DNA from: Bacteroidales bacterium
Lineage (GTDB): Bacteria > Bacteroidota > Bacteroidia > Bacteroidales > UBA10428
Assembly: GCA_016934395.1 (NCBI GenBank)
Contig: JAFGSZ010000013.1
Span: 62,001 to 126,000 of the forward strand
Reading direction: 5' to 3'
Length of the DNA stretch: 64,000 nt
The number at the start of each line of letters is the position of its first letter. Within the stretch, counting starts at the first letter, position 1. The notes under the pieces are model-generated. The model was given only the letters and a program-made list of their open reading frames with translations, was not told the DNA's origin and did no database searches. Of this stretch, positions 46,433 to 55,568 are shown piece after piece. The position numbers and the translations under genes are program-made.

Positions 46433-48802
46433 TTACTCATACCTCAACGCCTCCACAGGATTTCTACTAGCTGCCCTCCAGCTCTGCCAGCTCACTGTTA
46501 CCATGGCAATTACGTAGGCAATAATACCGGCCAAAACAAATATCCACCAGCTCATGGTTGTTCTATAGGCAAAACTCTGCAACCATTTTTTTAAAATAAC
46601 CCATGCTATCGGACATGCAATAATATAAGCTATCATCACCCATCCGGTAAATTCTTTTGAAAGCAGGAACATAATTTGCCAAGTTGTGGCCCCGTTAGAT
46701 TTACGAATACCTATTTCTTTAGTGCGTTGCTTCCCGATAAAGGATGTAAGCGCAATAAATCCCATACAGGCAATAATTATAGCTAATAGTGTAAAATAAC
46801 TAACCAGCGAATTTATTTTCTCAAACTGTTTATAGTCCTTGTCAATTTCATCATCAGCAAAAAAATAATCCAGTTCTTTTACCGGCTCAATACTGGTCCA
46901 TTTTTCTTTCAGCATATTTAACACTCCTGTCATCTCTCCGGGCTTTATGCGAATTGAAATATATTGTGCATTTTTTAAATCATTGTCTTTAAAAAAATAG
47001 TGAAGCAGAGGTTGAATTTGTCGATGTAAACCCATATAATAAAAATCGTCAACAACTCCTGCAATATTATGGGTAAAACCTGTTTTTGAACTTGCATGCA
47101 AATTGTAACCAACAGCTGAACTTACTTCCAATTTATTAAGCGCGGTTTTATTAATCACTATGGCATTACTGTCAATAATATAATCTTCATCATACAGATT
47201 TCCTTCAATAAATTTGATCCCATAGGTTTTGAAATAATCTTTGCTTACACCGCCTTGCCGCATTTTAACAGATTCAACCTGAGACCAGTGTTCGGGATAG
47301 AAGTTGTTATAATTTTCAATATACCTTCCCGGAACTATATCAGACGTAGCATAACTTTTTATCCGGGTATCATGTTCCAGTTCATTTACAATTATTTCAA
47401 ATTTTCTTACAGCTGCGTCTTTGTCTTTGTATTTCCATGAATTGGGCTCAACTACGATAACATTCTCCTTATCGAAATTTAAATTATGATGCTTCATATA
47501 AAGAATTTGTTTTTTCATAAGCATTGTTCCAACAATTAAAATTATCGAAAGTGATAATTGAAATATCACCATGCTGCTTCTGAGCACTTTTGCTTTTTTG
47601 CCTGAAGTAATTTCTTGTTTTAAGGATGGAATAATTTTAAACCTGGTTATTATACTGGCAGGTATTATACCTGAAAAAACTCCGGTAAATAACCATAATC
47701 CTATTAAAACAGGAAACGTCAGGAATATATTTTTATAATCCAAAACCAGGCGGGTTTCAAACATTTTATTAAAAACAGGTAATAATATTTCTGTTAAAAC
47801 AACAGATAAAAAGAGACCTAAGAAACTTATTATCAACGATTCACCCAGAAACTGTTTTATTAGACTTTTTTTATGCGCACCATACATCTTTCGCAGGCCA
47901 ACTTCAGTTGATCTTTTTATAGAACCAGCAGTAGAAAGGTTAATGAAATTTATGGATGCAATTAACAATACTCCTATTGCAATACAGATTAAAATATAGG
48001 TTAATGATTTATTATCGGCGGTTTTATTATGTAATTCTTTTAATGGCAAAAGCTTAAGTCTGGGTTTACTGTCGTTACCTGTAAGAAAATAATCTTCTAC
48101 TACTTTTTGGATTTTTTCTTCGAATTCATTTGGGTTAACACCTGGACTTAGCTGAATATAAGTTTGTGAAAAGGTATTGTACCAATCATGCACTTGTTCT
48201 AACCATGGATCTAACTCCAACCCGGTTTCGTAAGATACAACCATATCAAATTTAATGGATGAATTATCCGGGATTTCGTCAATTACACCCGTTATTAACA
48301 AACTATGTTTACCAAAATTTACATCCAGATTCTTTCCTACGGGATTTTCATTACCAAAATATATAGTGGCAATTTTTTTTGAAATAACAACACTGTTTTT
48401 TTCAACTAATGAATTTTCAGGATTTCCATAAATAAATGGAAACGTAAAAACACTAAAAAATCCGGTATCAACATAATGCAGTTCCTGCATTAACTCCTTG
48501 TCCTTAAAAGTAATAATATGCGTTGACCAATCGAGATAACGGCTGCCATTTATAATTTCCGGATAATCTTCCAGCAGCTTATTTAATACAATGCCCCTGG
48601 TAAACTCCATATCGTTTTCGCACAAACGATAAATAGTGTTTTTGTTTTTATGGAAATTATCATAGGTCAGTTCATTATAAACATACAGAAACAATAAAAT
48701 AAAAGCAGCAATCCCAATGCTTAAACCTATTGTATTAATAATGGAAAATGTTATATTCCTTGATAAATATCGCAGAGCTGTTGTTATATAATTTTTTATC
48801 AT
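46433..48802 (-). CDS. ABC transporter permease, MacB/FtsX type (module 3, permease 2)
   Basis: A 789-residue permease of the KWLQ-FAY subclass (LYVYNELTYDNFHKNKNTIYRL; LKKWLQSFAYRTTMSWWIF). The first coupling motif is diverged to TEVGLRKMYGA, the second regular (KEIGIRKSNGA). It ends NPVEALRYE followed directly by the DUF559 repeat, so the repeat unit may have been inserted at its stop codon. It follows permease 1 of the block by 15 bases, tightly coupled. Confidence 0.92.
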   Translation of the reverse strand: MIKNYITTALRYLSRNITFSIINTIGLSIGIAAFILLFLYVYNELTYDNFHKNKNTIYRLCENDMEFTRGIVLNKLLEDYPEIINGSRYLDWSTHIITFKDKELMQELHYVDTGFFSVFTFPFIYGNPENSLVEKNSVVISKKIATIYFGNENPVGKNLDVNFGKHSLLITGVIDEIPDNSSIKFDMVVSYETGLELDPWLEQVHDWYNTFSQTYIQLSPGVNPNEFEEKIQKVVEDYFLTGNDSKPRLKLLPLKELHNKTADNKSLTYILICIAIGVLLIASINFINLSTAGSIKRSTEVGLRKMYGAHKKSLIKQFLGESLIISFLGLFLSVVLTEILLPVFNKMFETRLVLDYKNIFLTFPVLIGLWLFTGVFSGIIPASIITRFKIIPSLKQEITSGKKAKVLRSSMVIFQLSLSIILIVGTMLMKKQILYMKHHNLNFDKENVIVVEPNSWKYKDKDAAVRKFEIIVNELEHDTRIKSYATSDIVPGRYIENYNNFYPEHWSQVESVKMRQGGVSKDYFKTYGIKFIEGNLYDEDYIIDSNAIVINKTALNKLEVSSAVGYNLHASSKTGFTHNIAGVVDDFYYMGLHRQIQPLLHYFFKDNDLKNAQYISIRIKPGEMTGVLNMLKEKWTSIEPVKELDYFFADDEIDKDYKQFEKINSLVSYFTLLAIIIACMGFIALTSFIGKQRTKEIGIRKSNGATTWQIMFLLSKEFTGWVMIAYIIACPIAWVILKKWLQSFAYRTTMSWWIFVLAGIIAYVIAMVTVSWQSWRAASRNPVEALRYE

Positions 48803-48817
48803 ATAAGTTTTTGTCGT

Positions 48818-51178
48818 TTATTCATACCTCAATGCTTCCACCGGATTCCTTCTTGCCGCCCTCCAGCTCTGCCAGCTCACCGTTAACAAAGCAATTATCA
48901 TAGCAAAAAGCCCGGCCAAAGCAAAGATCCACCAGTTCAGATTTGTCCGGTATGCAAAATTCTGAAGCCATTTATGCATGATAAAATATGCTATCGGACA
49001 GGCAATAATAAAGGCCAGTACTACCCATTTGGTAAAATCCTTTGAAAGCATGAGCATGATTTCTTTAGTTTCTGCCCCGTTGGCTTTGCGAATACCTATT
49101 TCTTTAATACGCCTTTCAGTATTAAATAATGTAAGCCCAAATAATCCCAGACAGGAAATAACAATTGCCAGAAAAGCAAAATTTGAAACTAATTTTTTTG
49201 CAGTATATTCTGTTTTATATAAATTATTATATTGTTCATCCAGAAATCCAAATTCAAAAGGTACATCTTTAATGATTTTTGTCCATGTTTTTTCAATAAA
49301 TGATATAGTCCTGTTTCGATTATTCTCATCTAACCTTATTAAAATAACACCATTAGAAATATAATCACTATTTGCAAAATCTGGTATTATAAATAATAAC
49401 TGCGGTTCATATGGATACTTCAGGGATCTGAAATGAGCGTCTTTATAGATGCCGACTATTGTTCCATCAAATCCCCATATATTAATATTTTTTCCAACAG
49501 GGGATTCATACCCTATTCGTGAAATAGCATTTTCATTTAATATAAACGAATTGAATATTTCTGAAATCGAATTATTAAAATCCCTCCCTTCGATTATATT
49601 TAATTTCATGGTTTTAATATAATCCGGATCCACACCAGTCCCTTCAATTAGAAAATCATCATCAGCTGTTTTTCCTTCCCAACTAATTTCATTGGTTTTA
49701 TCTGCTATTTCATTCGGTAATGAATTTTTTGCTGTAACGCCAATTATATCAGGATTTTTAAGTAATTCATCTTTAAATACCTTGTAGTTTTTGCCAACGT
49801 CCCCTTCCATGTCAATATATATTATATTGTCTTTATCAAATCCCAGGTTTTTATTTGCTAAAAAATTTATTTGATTATTAATTAATATGGCACAGATAAT
49901 TAAAATAATAGAAAGTGAAAATTGGAACAATACCAGGAATATCCGGTAATTCAATTTTTTGAAATGAAAAAAATAATTTTCATTACTTAAAATCGGACGT
50001 ATGGATGAATACGAAATTGCAGGTGCTATTCCGGGGATAATTCCCGCAAACAGGATTACAAGAAATAAAAACAAAAGACTATCCCGATTTAAATAATGAA
50101 TATCAATTTTTTTATCAGCCAATTGATTAAAATAGGGCAAACTGAATTCTACTATAATCAATGCAAAAAAATACGAGATTATTGCTATAAACAGGGTGTC
50201 AAAAATAAATTGCATAATCAGCTGTCTCTTATTCGCCCCGACTGATTTTCTTATGGTAGATTCTTTAACTCTTCTAAAAGATTTTGCATTGGTTAAGTTT
50301 AAATAGTTAATACAAGCAATTAGCAGGATTAAAAATGATACTAATGAAAATATATAAATGTATTTTTTATCCGTTATTTTAGCGAATTCTGCCTCAATAC
50401 CCGATGTTGTATGTATTGAGTTAAGTGGTTGGAGTAAAAAAAGTTCTTCCCTGAAATTTTTAGCTGTATTATTTATTTTTTCTGCAATTTTTTCAGGGTT
50501 TGTATCTTTATTAATCAAAATATAAGTATACAAATATACATCTCCCCAATTATTTAAATCCGATCCTGTTTTTTCTGTTAGCAGAATTGAACAGGCAAAC
50601 TCAAACTGAATATGAGAGTTTTGTGGGATGTCTTTTAATACACCTGTTACTATTAACGGAACACCATCTATTTCAATTATTTTCCCTAAAGGGTTTTCCT
50701 TTTTGAAATATTTAATAGCCATTTTTTGGGAAATAACGATATTATGAGGATCAGCTAGCGGGTGTTGTTGATCTCCGGAAATAAAAGGGAATGAAAATAT
50801 CTGAAAAAATGAGGGATCGACAAATACTCCTTTTTTTTCAAAAAATGTTAAATTATTATGTTTTAAAATAACCTTGTTTTTAAAATGTACCCTGGTAGCA
50901 TCATTTATTTCTGGGATACTGTTTTTAATGATCGGAGACATTGGAGGAGGGGTCAATGCCAAATCATACTTAGTCCCGGGTGTATTTATTTCCATATTTA
51001 CCCGGTAAATATTCTTAGCATTTTTGTGAAATTTATCAAAATTCAATTCATCTTTTACCCATAGAGTAATTAATAAAAAACAAGCCATTCCGATTGCCAG
51101 TCCAATAATATTTATAAATGCATAAACCGGTTGGCGGATTATACCTCGGATTGATATTTTAATATAATTTTTTAGCAT
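48818..51178 (-). CDS. ABC transporter permease, MacB/FtsX type (module 3, permease 1)
   Basis: A 786-residue permease of the DELNFDKFHKNAKNIYRV / MHKWLQNFAYRTNLNWWIF subclass, resembling those at 30901 and 46433. The first coupling motif is changed to KESTIRKSVGA, the second is KEIGIRKANGA. It ends NPVEALRYE. It lies 60 bases after the module 3 ATPase and 15 bases before the next permease, so ATPase and two permeases form a compact core operon like those of modules 1 and 2. Confidence 0.92.
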   Translation of the reverse strand: MLKNYIKISIRGIIRQPVYAFINIIGLAIGMACFLLITLWVKDELNFDKFHKNAKNIYRVNMEINTPGTKYDLALTPPPMSPIIKNSIPEINDATRVHFKNKVILKHNNLTFFEKKGVFVDPSFFQIFSFPFISGDQQHPLADPHNIVISQKMAIKYFKKENPLGKIIEIDGVPLIVTGVLKDIPQNSHIQFEFACSILLTEKTGSDLNNWGDVYLYTYILINKDTNPEKIAEKINNTAKNFREELFLLQPLNSIHTTSGIEAEFAKITDKKYIYIFSLVSFLILLIACINYLNLTNAKSFRRVKESTIRKSVGANKRQLIMQFIFDTLFIAIISYFFALIIVEFSLPYFNQLADKKIDIHYLNRDSLLFLFLVILFAGIIPGIAPAISYSSIRPILSNENYFFHFKKLNYRIFLVLFQFSLSIILIICAILINNQINFLANKNLGFDKDNIIYIDMEGDVGKNYKVFKDELLKNPDIIGVTAKNSLPNEIADKTNEISWEGKTADDDFLIEGTGVDPDYIKTMKLNIIEGRDFNNSISEIFNSFILNENAISRIGYESPVGKNINIWGFDGTIVGIYKDAHFRSLKYPYEPQLLFIIPDFANSDYISNGVILIRLDENNRNRTISFIEKTWTKIIKDVPFEFGFLDEQYNNLYKTEYTAKKLVSNFAFLAIVISCLGLFGLTLFNTERRIKEIGIRKANGAETKEIMLMLSKDFTKWVVLAFIIACPIAYFIMHKWLQNFAYRTNLNWWIFALAGLFAMIIALLTVSWQSWRAARRNPVEALRYE

Positions 51179-51195
51179 TTCCTTTTCCTTATTGA

Positions 51196-51220
51196 ATTCG
51201 AAGTTTTTTAAATTTCGAAT
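51196..51220. repeat. Short imperfect palindrome in the ATPase-permease gap
   Basis: ATTCGAA (51196-51202) and TTCGAAT (51214-51220) form a perfect inverted pair with an A/T-rich centre. It could be a hairpin attenuating transcription between the ATPase and permease genes, or a REP-like relic. Confidence 0.4.
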
Positions 51221-51238
51221 ATTTGGTTTTCCTGGTTT

Positions 51239-51922
51239 CTAAATTTTCTTTTTTATATTCTCTGTCACAATATGCCCGTCAAAGAGCTGCACAATCCGGT
51301 GTGCCCTTTCAGCATGACCCGGTGAATGGGTTACCATCACGATGGTTGTGCCTTCATTATTAAGTTGTTCTAAAAGTCTCATTACCTCTTCACCATTGGT
51401 CGAATCAAGATTACCAGTAGGCTCATCTGCCAGTATAAGTTTTGGATTGGCCACTACTGCCCTGGCTACTGCCACACGTTGTTGCTGCCCTCCCGAAAGC
51501 TGTTGCGGAAAATGTTTTTTCCGATGGGCAATCTGCATGCGTTCCAATACATTATTTACTTTCTGTTTTCTGTCTTTTGATGATACCCTGAGATACAATA
51601 ATGGAAGTTCAACATTTTCGTACACATTTAATTCATCTATCAGGTTAAAACTCTGAAAAACAAAACCAATATTACCTTTTCTCAAGTCTGTTCGTTGTCT
51701 TTCCTTGTAGTTGGAAACTTCTTTTCCGTTAAACCAGAATTTACCATTCGTAGGATTATCTAGCAGTCCCACAATATTAAGCAGTGTTGATTTACCGCAA
51801 CCTGATGGTCCCATTACAGCAACAAATTCTCCCTGTTTAACTTCAAAATTAACTTTATTCAAGGCTGTAGTTTCCACTTCGTCTGTGCGGAAAACTTTAA
51901 AAAGTTCCTCTGTTTTAATCAT
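51239..51922 (-). CDS. ABC transporter ATP-binding protein, MacB/LolD type (module 3)
   Basis: A 227-residue ATPase with Walker [10 protein letters not shown], signature LSGGQQQR and [12 protein letters not shown], the same LolD/MacB subclass as the other two. It heads the largest transporter block (four intact permeases). A weaker sigma-54-like site lies 34 bases upstream. Unlike modules 1 and 2, the space between this gene and its divergent regulator has been enlarged by a REP/transposase insertion. Confidence 0.95.
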   Translation of the reverse strand: MIKTEELFKVFRTDEVETTALNKVNFEVKQGEFVAVMGPSGCGKSTLLNIVGLLDNPTNGKFWFNGKEVSNYKERQRTDLRKGNIGFVFQSFNLIDELNVYENVELPLLYLRVSSKDRKQKVNNVLERMQIAHRKKHFPQQLSGGQQQRVAVARAVVANPKLILADEPTGNLDSTNGEEVMRLLEQLNNEGTTIVMVTHSPGHAERAHRIVQLFDGHIVTENIKKKI

Positions 51923-51954
51923 TTTAGTGCATTTTTATAATTTGACTCATCTTT

Positions 51955-51970
51955 TCCTAATATTATGCCA
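51955..51970 (-). promoter_or_regulatory. Weak sigma-54 promoter candidate for module 3 transporter
   Basis: Minus strand TGGCATAATATTAGGA keeps the -24 TGGCA as in module 1, but the -12 element reads TAGG instead of TTGC. Its distance to the ATPase start (34 bases) fits the other two candidates. Confidence 0.3.
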
Positions 51971-52033
51971 TAAAATTTAATCAATTGTATTAAAGCTAAA
52001 TAGACGTTTTTAATATAGGGATTTCTAAATAAG

Positions 52034-52050
52034 TGTTCAACTTTTGAACA
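52034..52050. promoter_or_regulatory. Candidate operator palindrome
   Basis: TGTTCAA and TTGAACA flank a three-base centre, about 75 bases upstream of the weak sigma-54-like site. Position and symmetry suit an enhancer-binding-protein site; no direct evidence. Confidence 0.3.
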
Positions 52051-52087
52051 TACTACGTTTAGATATTGAACAGATTTTGTAAGTTTG

Positions 52088-52126
52088 TTTAGACCTCGTA
52101 GGTTTTAAAAACCTACGAGGTCTAAA
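52088..52126. repeat. REP palindrome 1 (upstream of transposase)
   Basis: A 39-base perfect hairpin with one unpaired central base; half-site TTTAGACCTCGTAGGTTTT. The core ACCTC-xx-AGGTTTT is shared with the copies at 52371 and 52785. Ends 27 bases before the transposase ATG. Confidence 0.9.
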
Positions 52127-52153
52127 CAACCAGAATAAATAAAATTCATACGA

Positions 52154-52777
52154 ATGCAAACAACAATACCTCTTCTGCCAGAAAAATATTATCATATTTA
52201 CAATCGGGGAAATAATTCGGAAACTATATTTAAAGAAGAAAAAAACTACGTATACTTTTTATCCTTGTATTCAAAATATATATGCCCAATTGTCGACACA
52301 TTTGTATATTGTTTATTGAGCAACCATTTCCATTTTCTTATTCGGATTAAAAAAATTGAGGACATTATAATTACCTCACAGGTTTTGAAAACCTGTGAGG
52401 TAAGCAAAGTTTCAAAATATTTATCTCAACAATTCTCAAATTTCTTTAATGCTTATACTAAGGCCATAAACAAAGGCTATATTAGGACAGGGAGATTATT
52501 TCAGGAAAGATTCAGAAAAATTGAAGTCAATTCAGATGAATACTTTAAACAATTGATTAGATATATTCACTTTAATCCTGAAAAACATGGATTAATTAAC
52601 GACTTTAAACAATATCGATATTCATCATATAACATTCTATTAACAGACAAACCAACTCACTTAAACCGTTCCGAATTGTTGAATTGGTTTATTGATAAGG
52701 AAGATTTTATAAAATTTCATTATACTAATCAGAATAATATAAGATCCGAAAAAATTATTGGAGAAGATCCGGATTAA
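52154..52777 (+). CDS. REP-associated tyrosine transposase (RAYT, Y1_Tnp)
   Basis: A 207-residue HUH single-strand endonuclease of the IS200/IS605-like Y1 family. It has the N-terminal YYHIYNRGNNSETIF signature, the HUH motif HFH (58-60) in YCLLSNHFHFLIRI, the FSNFFNAYTKAINK helix, and the catalytic-tyrosine region EYFKQLIRYIHFNPEKHG (Tyr130 or Tyr137). RAYTs bind and cleave REP hairpins. The gene is bracketed by REP palindromes, and a third palindrome forms residues about 73-84, in the variable linker after the HUH motif; the frame stays open. Probably a resident, self-mobilising or domesticated element lying between the module 3 ATPase and regulator. Confidence 0.9.
   Translation: MQTTIPLLPEKYYHIYNRGNNSETIFKEEKNYVYFLSLYSKYICPIVDTFVYCLLSNHFHFLIRIKKIEDIIITSQVLKTCEVSKVSKYLSQQFSNFFNAYTKAINKGYIRTGRLFQERFRKIEVNSDEYFKQLIRYIHFNPEKHGLINDFKQYRYSSYNILLTDKPTHLNRSELLNWFIDKEDFIKFHYTNQNNIRSEKIIGEDPD
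52371..52403. repeat. REP palindrome 2 (inside the transposase gene)
   Basis: A 33-base perfect hairpin with one central base; half-site TTACCTCACAGGTTTT. Same core as the flanking REPs with compensating changes in both arms. It is translated in frame as TSQVLKTCEV. Confidence 0.9.
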
Positions 52778-52784
52778 GATAAGA

Positions 52785-52819
52785 TATACCTCGCAGGTTT
52801 TAAAAACCTGCGAGGTATA
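52785..52819. repeat. REP palindrome 3 (downstream of transposase)
   Basis: A 35-base perfect hairpin with one central base; half-site TATACCTCGCAGGTTTT. It starts eight bases after the transposase stop and ends 28 bases before the module 3 regulator ATG. Confidence 0.9.
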
Positions 52820-52847
52820 GGTAAGCAATTTCAATCTTTTTAGATAA

Positions 52848-54221
52848 ATGCAATTAGAAAAAGGGAAAATATTAATTATCGACGATAACAAACAAATACT
52901 CGATTCGCTTCAAATTTTGCTAAAAAGTGAATTTGGTTTAATTGACACCATTAAAAACCCGAACCTTATTCCTGAAAAAATCCGTTCGACCAGTTATGAT
53001 ATTATTCTGCTCGATATGAATTTCTCGGCCGGAGTAAATACCGGCAATGAAGGTATTTTCTGGCTTACAGAAATTTTAAAAACCGATCCCCTCGCCATAG
53101 TTATTTTAATTACTGCCTATGGTGATATCGAACTTGCCGTTAAAGCTATAAAAGAAGGAGCGACAGATTTTATAACAAAACCATGGGATACAGAAAAATT
53201 ACTTGCTACCCTCAGCGCGGCTTTTAAATTGCGAAAATCGAAACTGGAACTTTTTAATTTAAAAAACAGGCAACATCAATTAAACAAAGATATCGACAGG
53301 CAATTTAACGTCTTCACAGGTAAATCGCCGGTTATGAAGGAAATTTATACCATTATCGATAAAGTTGCGGCTACAGATGCCAATGTGCTGATACTTGGGG
53401 AAAACGGTACAGGTAAAGAAATTTTTGCCCGTGAAATTCACCGTAAGTCCAAACGTTCACAAGAAGTATTTATGGGTGTTGATGTGGCCTCTTTGAGTGA
53501 AACCTTATTTGAAAGCGAAATGTTCGGTCACGAAAAAGGGGCATTTACCGATGCAGGGGAAAAACGAATGGGAAGATTTGAAACTGCCACCGATGGTACA
53601 TTATTTCTGGACGAAATTGGCAATTTATCACTGCCTGTCCAGGCTAAACTGCTTACTGCTTTACAAAACAGGGAAATATACCGACTGGGATCAAACGTAC
53701 CCATACCCATTAATATCCGGTTAATATCAGCCACTAACAAAAATCTGTTTCAAATGATAGAAGATAAATTTTTTCGTGAAGATCTTTTATATCGACTGAA
53801 CACCATACAGATAAAAATTCCCCCATTACGCGAACGTAAGGAAGATATTCCCGGATTAGCAGACTGGTTTCTTACCCATTATACCTGTAAATATGAAAAG
53901 ACCGGAATAAGCATTACTAATAGCGGCTATGATAAACTGATCAATTATTCCTGGCCGGGAAACATCCGTGAATTAAAACATGCGATCGAAAAAGTTGTGA
54001 TACTGAGTGAATCAAAAAAACTTCAGGCTGACGATTTTTATTTAAAAGAACCCTATGGTGACTTTACCAATGCTTTTGATTCAAACAGATTAATTGATTT
54101 GGAACAAATTGCGATTATCAAAGCATTGGAAAAATGTAAAGGCAATATCGCTAAAACGGCTAAAATGCTTGATATTTCAAGAACTACGCTATACTCAAAA
54201 ATAAAAAAATATGGGCTATAA
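52848..54221 (+). CDS. NtrC-type sigma-54 response regulator (module 3)
   Basis: 457 residues: receiver with Asp12/Asp13 and acceptor Asp56 in LLDMNFSAG followed by NTGNEG; AAA+ domain with GENGTGKE and LFLDEIG; and a Fis-type helix-turn-helix (IAKTAKMLDISRTTLYSKIKKYG). The contact loop is GAFTDA (231-236), one residue nearer the usual GAFTGA than in modules 1 and 2. It overlaps the kinase gene by 11 bases. The promoter region has been replaced or displaced by the REP/RAYT insertion, so its expression may differ from that of the other modules. Confidence 0.92.
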   Translation: MQLEKGKILIIDDNKQILDSLQILLKSEFGLIDTIKNPNLIPEKIRSTSYDIILLDMNFSAGVNTGNEGIFWLTEILKTDPLAIVILITAYGDIELAVKAIKEGATDFITKPWDTEKLLATLSAAFKLRKSKLELFNLKNRQHQLNKDIDRQFNVFTGKSPVMKEIYTIIDKVAATDANVLILGENGTGKEIFAREIHRKSKRSQEVFMGVDVASLSETLFESEMFGHEKGAFTDAGEKRMGRFETATDGTLFLDEIGNLSLPVQAKLLTALQNREIYRLGSNVPIPINIRLISATNKNLFQMIEDKFFREDLLYRLNTIQIKIPPLRERKEDIPGLADWFLTHYTCKYEKTGISITNSGYDKLINYSWPGNIRELKHAIEKVVILSESKKLQADDFYLKEPYGDFTNAFDSNRLIDLEQIAIIKALEKCKGNIAKTAKMLDISRTTLYSKIKKYGL

Positions 54222-55560
54222 TCGATTTTACCTGAATATAATTTTCAGGATAATTTTAATCTCGGCAAATAGTTTTCTTTTTATTCTTGTGGTTACTGAA
54301 ACTAATCGTCCGGCAACCACCCTTTTTCTGGGATTATTATTAATTCTACAAACCGGAAATTTGATCTATTATGTAAATCGAATCAACAGGCAATTGGCAA
54401 ATTTTATCATAACACTAAAAGAAAAGGATACATCTGTAGTTTTTCTTCAAAAAAATATTGAAAAGAATTTTAGGGGAGTAAGTCAGAGTTTTCAAAAAAT
54501 AATATCAGAAATTCAGGATAGCAGAATAGAAAAAGAAAAAGAACAGCAAAAGATTAAAATTCTTGTTGAGCATTTAGGTATTGGCCTGATGGCAATTAAT
54601 GAGATTGGGAAAATTGAAATATTTAACCGCGCTGCCTCTGAACTGCTGCAAATTCATCCAATCCATAATCTATCAGAATTAGAAAAACCATATCCTGAAT
54701 TATGCAAAAAGATAGACACGTTAAAACCCGGAAAGCCGATATTGTATTCAATTAATGTTAAAAATAAAACCTTACAGCTTTCGATAAAAACCAGTTTAAT
54801 AAAAACTGAAAACTCGTATATAAAAATTATCTCGCTTCAAAATATACGGGAAGAATTAGAAGCTAAAGAACTGGACTCGTGGAAAAAATTAATACGGGTA
54901 ATTACCCATGAAATAATGAATACACTCACCCCGGTTACCACACTTACTACAGCCATCAGAAGAAATCTTTCAAATAATAAAACCCCAAAACTAGTCGCTG
55001 AAATTGAAGAAAAAAACATTAACGATACCTTAAAGAGTGCAGAAATTATTGAGGAGCGCAGCAAGGGATTAATAAGTTTTATCGATCGCTACCGTTCAAT
55101 TACCAGGCTTCCTGAACCAAAAATTACAACGGTTTTTATGAAAAAAGTTTTTACAACCCTCGAAGATTTATTTAAAAAGGAATTAGAAAAAAACAGCATC
55201 AATTTTACATATTCACTGAATAATGAAAATTTCACCATAGAGGCAGACCAACGTCTTCTTGAACAGGTTTTGATTAATCTGGTTAAAAATTCACTGGAAT
55301 CATTAAAAAACAAAAAGAGAGGAACAATTCACCTTACAGCTTTAAAAGAAAACTCAACCCCTAAGATTAAAGTTACCGATAACGGCATAGGTATTTCACA
55401 TGAAGCACTAGATAGTATATTTGTCCCGTTTTTTACTACTAAGGAAAATGGAGATGGTATTGGTTTAAGCCTTGCCAGAGAAATTATGCGAATGCATGGG
55501 GGTTCAATAACTGCAATTTCAGAACCCGGGAAACAGACTGAATTTACATTAACATTTTAG
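54211..55560 (+). CDS. Intramembrane-type sensor histidine kinase (module 3)
   Basis: 449 residues. Two membrane helices (about 8-28 and 36-54) are joined by a very short loop (TETNRPA). The YVNRINRQLANF stretch after helix 2 is shared with the other two kinases. A PAS-like domain (about 113-205) precedes His233 in ITHEIMN. HATPase motifs are DNGIGIS and GDGIGL. Overlap with the regulator gene implies translational coupling. The stop codon is followed, across a terminator, by the convergent RND operon. Confidence 0.9.
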   Translation: MGYNRFYLNIIFRIILISANSFLFILVVTETNRPATTLFLGLLLILQTGNLIYYVNRINRQLANFIITLKEKDTSVVFLQKNIEKNFRGVSQSFQKIISEIQDSRIEKEKEQQKIKILVEHLGIGLMAINEIGKIEIFNRAASELLQIHPIHNLSELEKPYPELCKKIDTLKPGKPILYSINVKNKTLQLSIKTSLIKTENSYIKIISLQNIREELEAKELDSWKKLIRVITHEIMNTLTPVTTLTTAIRRNLSNNKTPKLVAEIEEKNINDTLKSAEIIEERSKGLISFIDRYRSITRLPEPKITTVFMKKVFTTLEDLFKKELEKNSINFTYSLNNENFTIEADQRLLEQVLINLVKNSLESLKNKKRGTIHLTALKENSTPKIKVTDNGIGISHEALDSIFVPFFTTKENGDGIGLSLAREIMRMHGGSITAISEPGKQTEFTLTF

Positions 55561-55568
55561 CTATTTAA

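Noticed and set aside
51342-51980. Plus-strand open frames antisense to the module 3 ATPase
   Set aside because: The ATPase on the other strand has all ABC motifs; the same shadow pattern appears opposite the other two ATPases.
52088-52819. A complete IS200/IS605 insertion sequence
   Set aside because: There is no TnpB and the ends are REP palindromes of RAYT type; the transposase features fit a REP-associated tyrosine transposase.
22484-55560. Peptide antibiotic biosynthesis cluster with dedicated exporters
   Set aside because: No precursor peptide, lanthipeptide or NRPS/PKS enzyme or modifying enzyme is present between the transporter genes.
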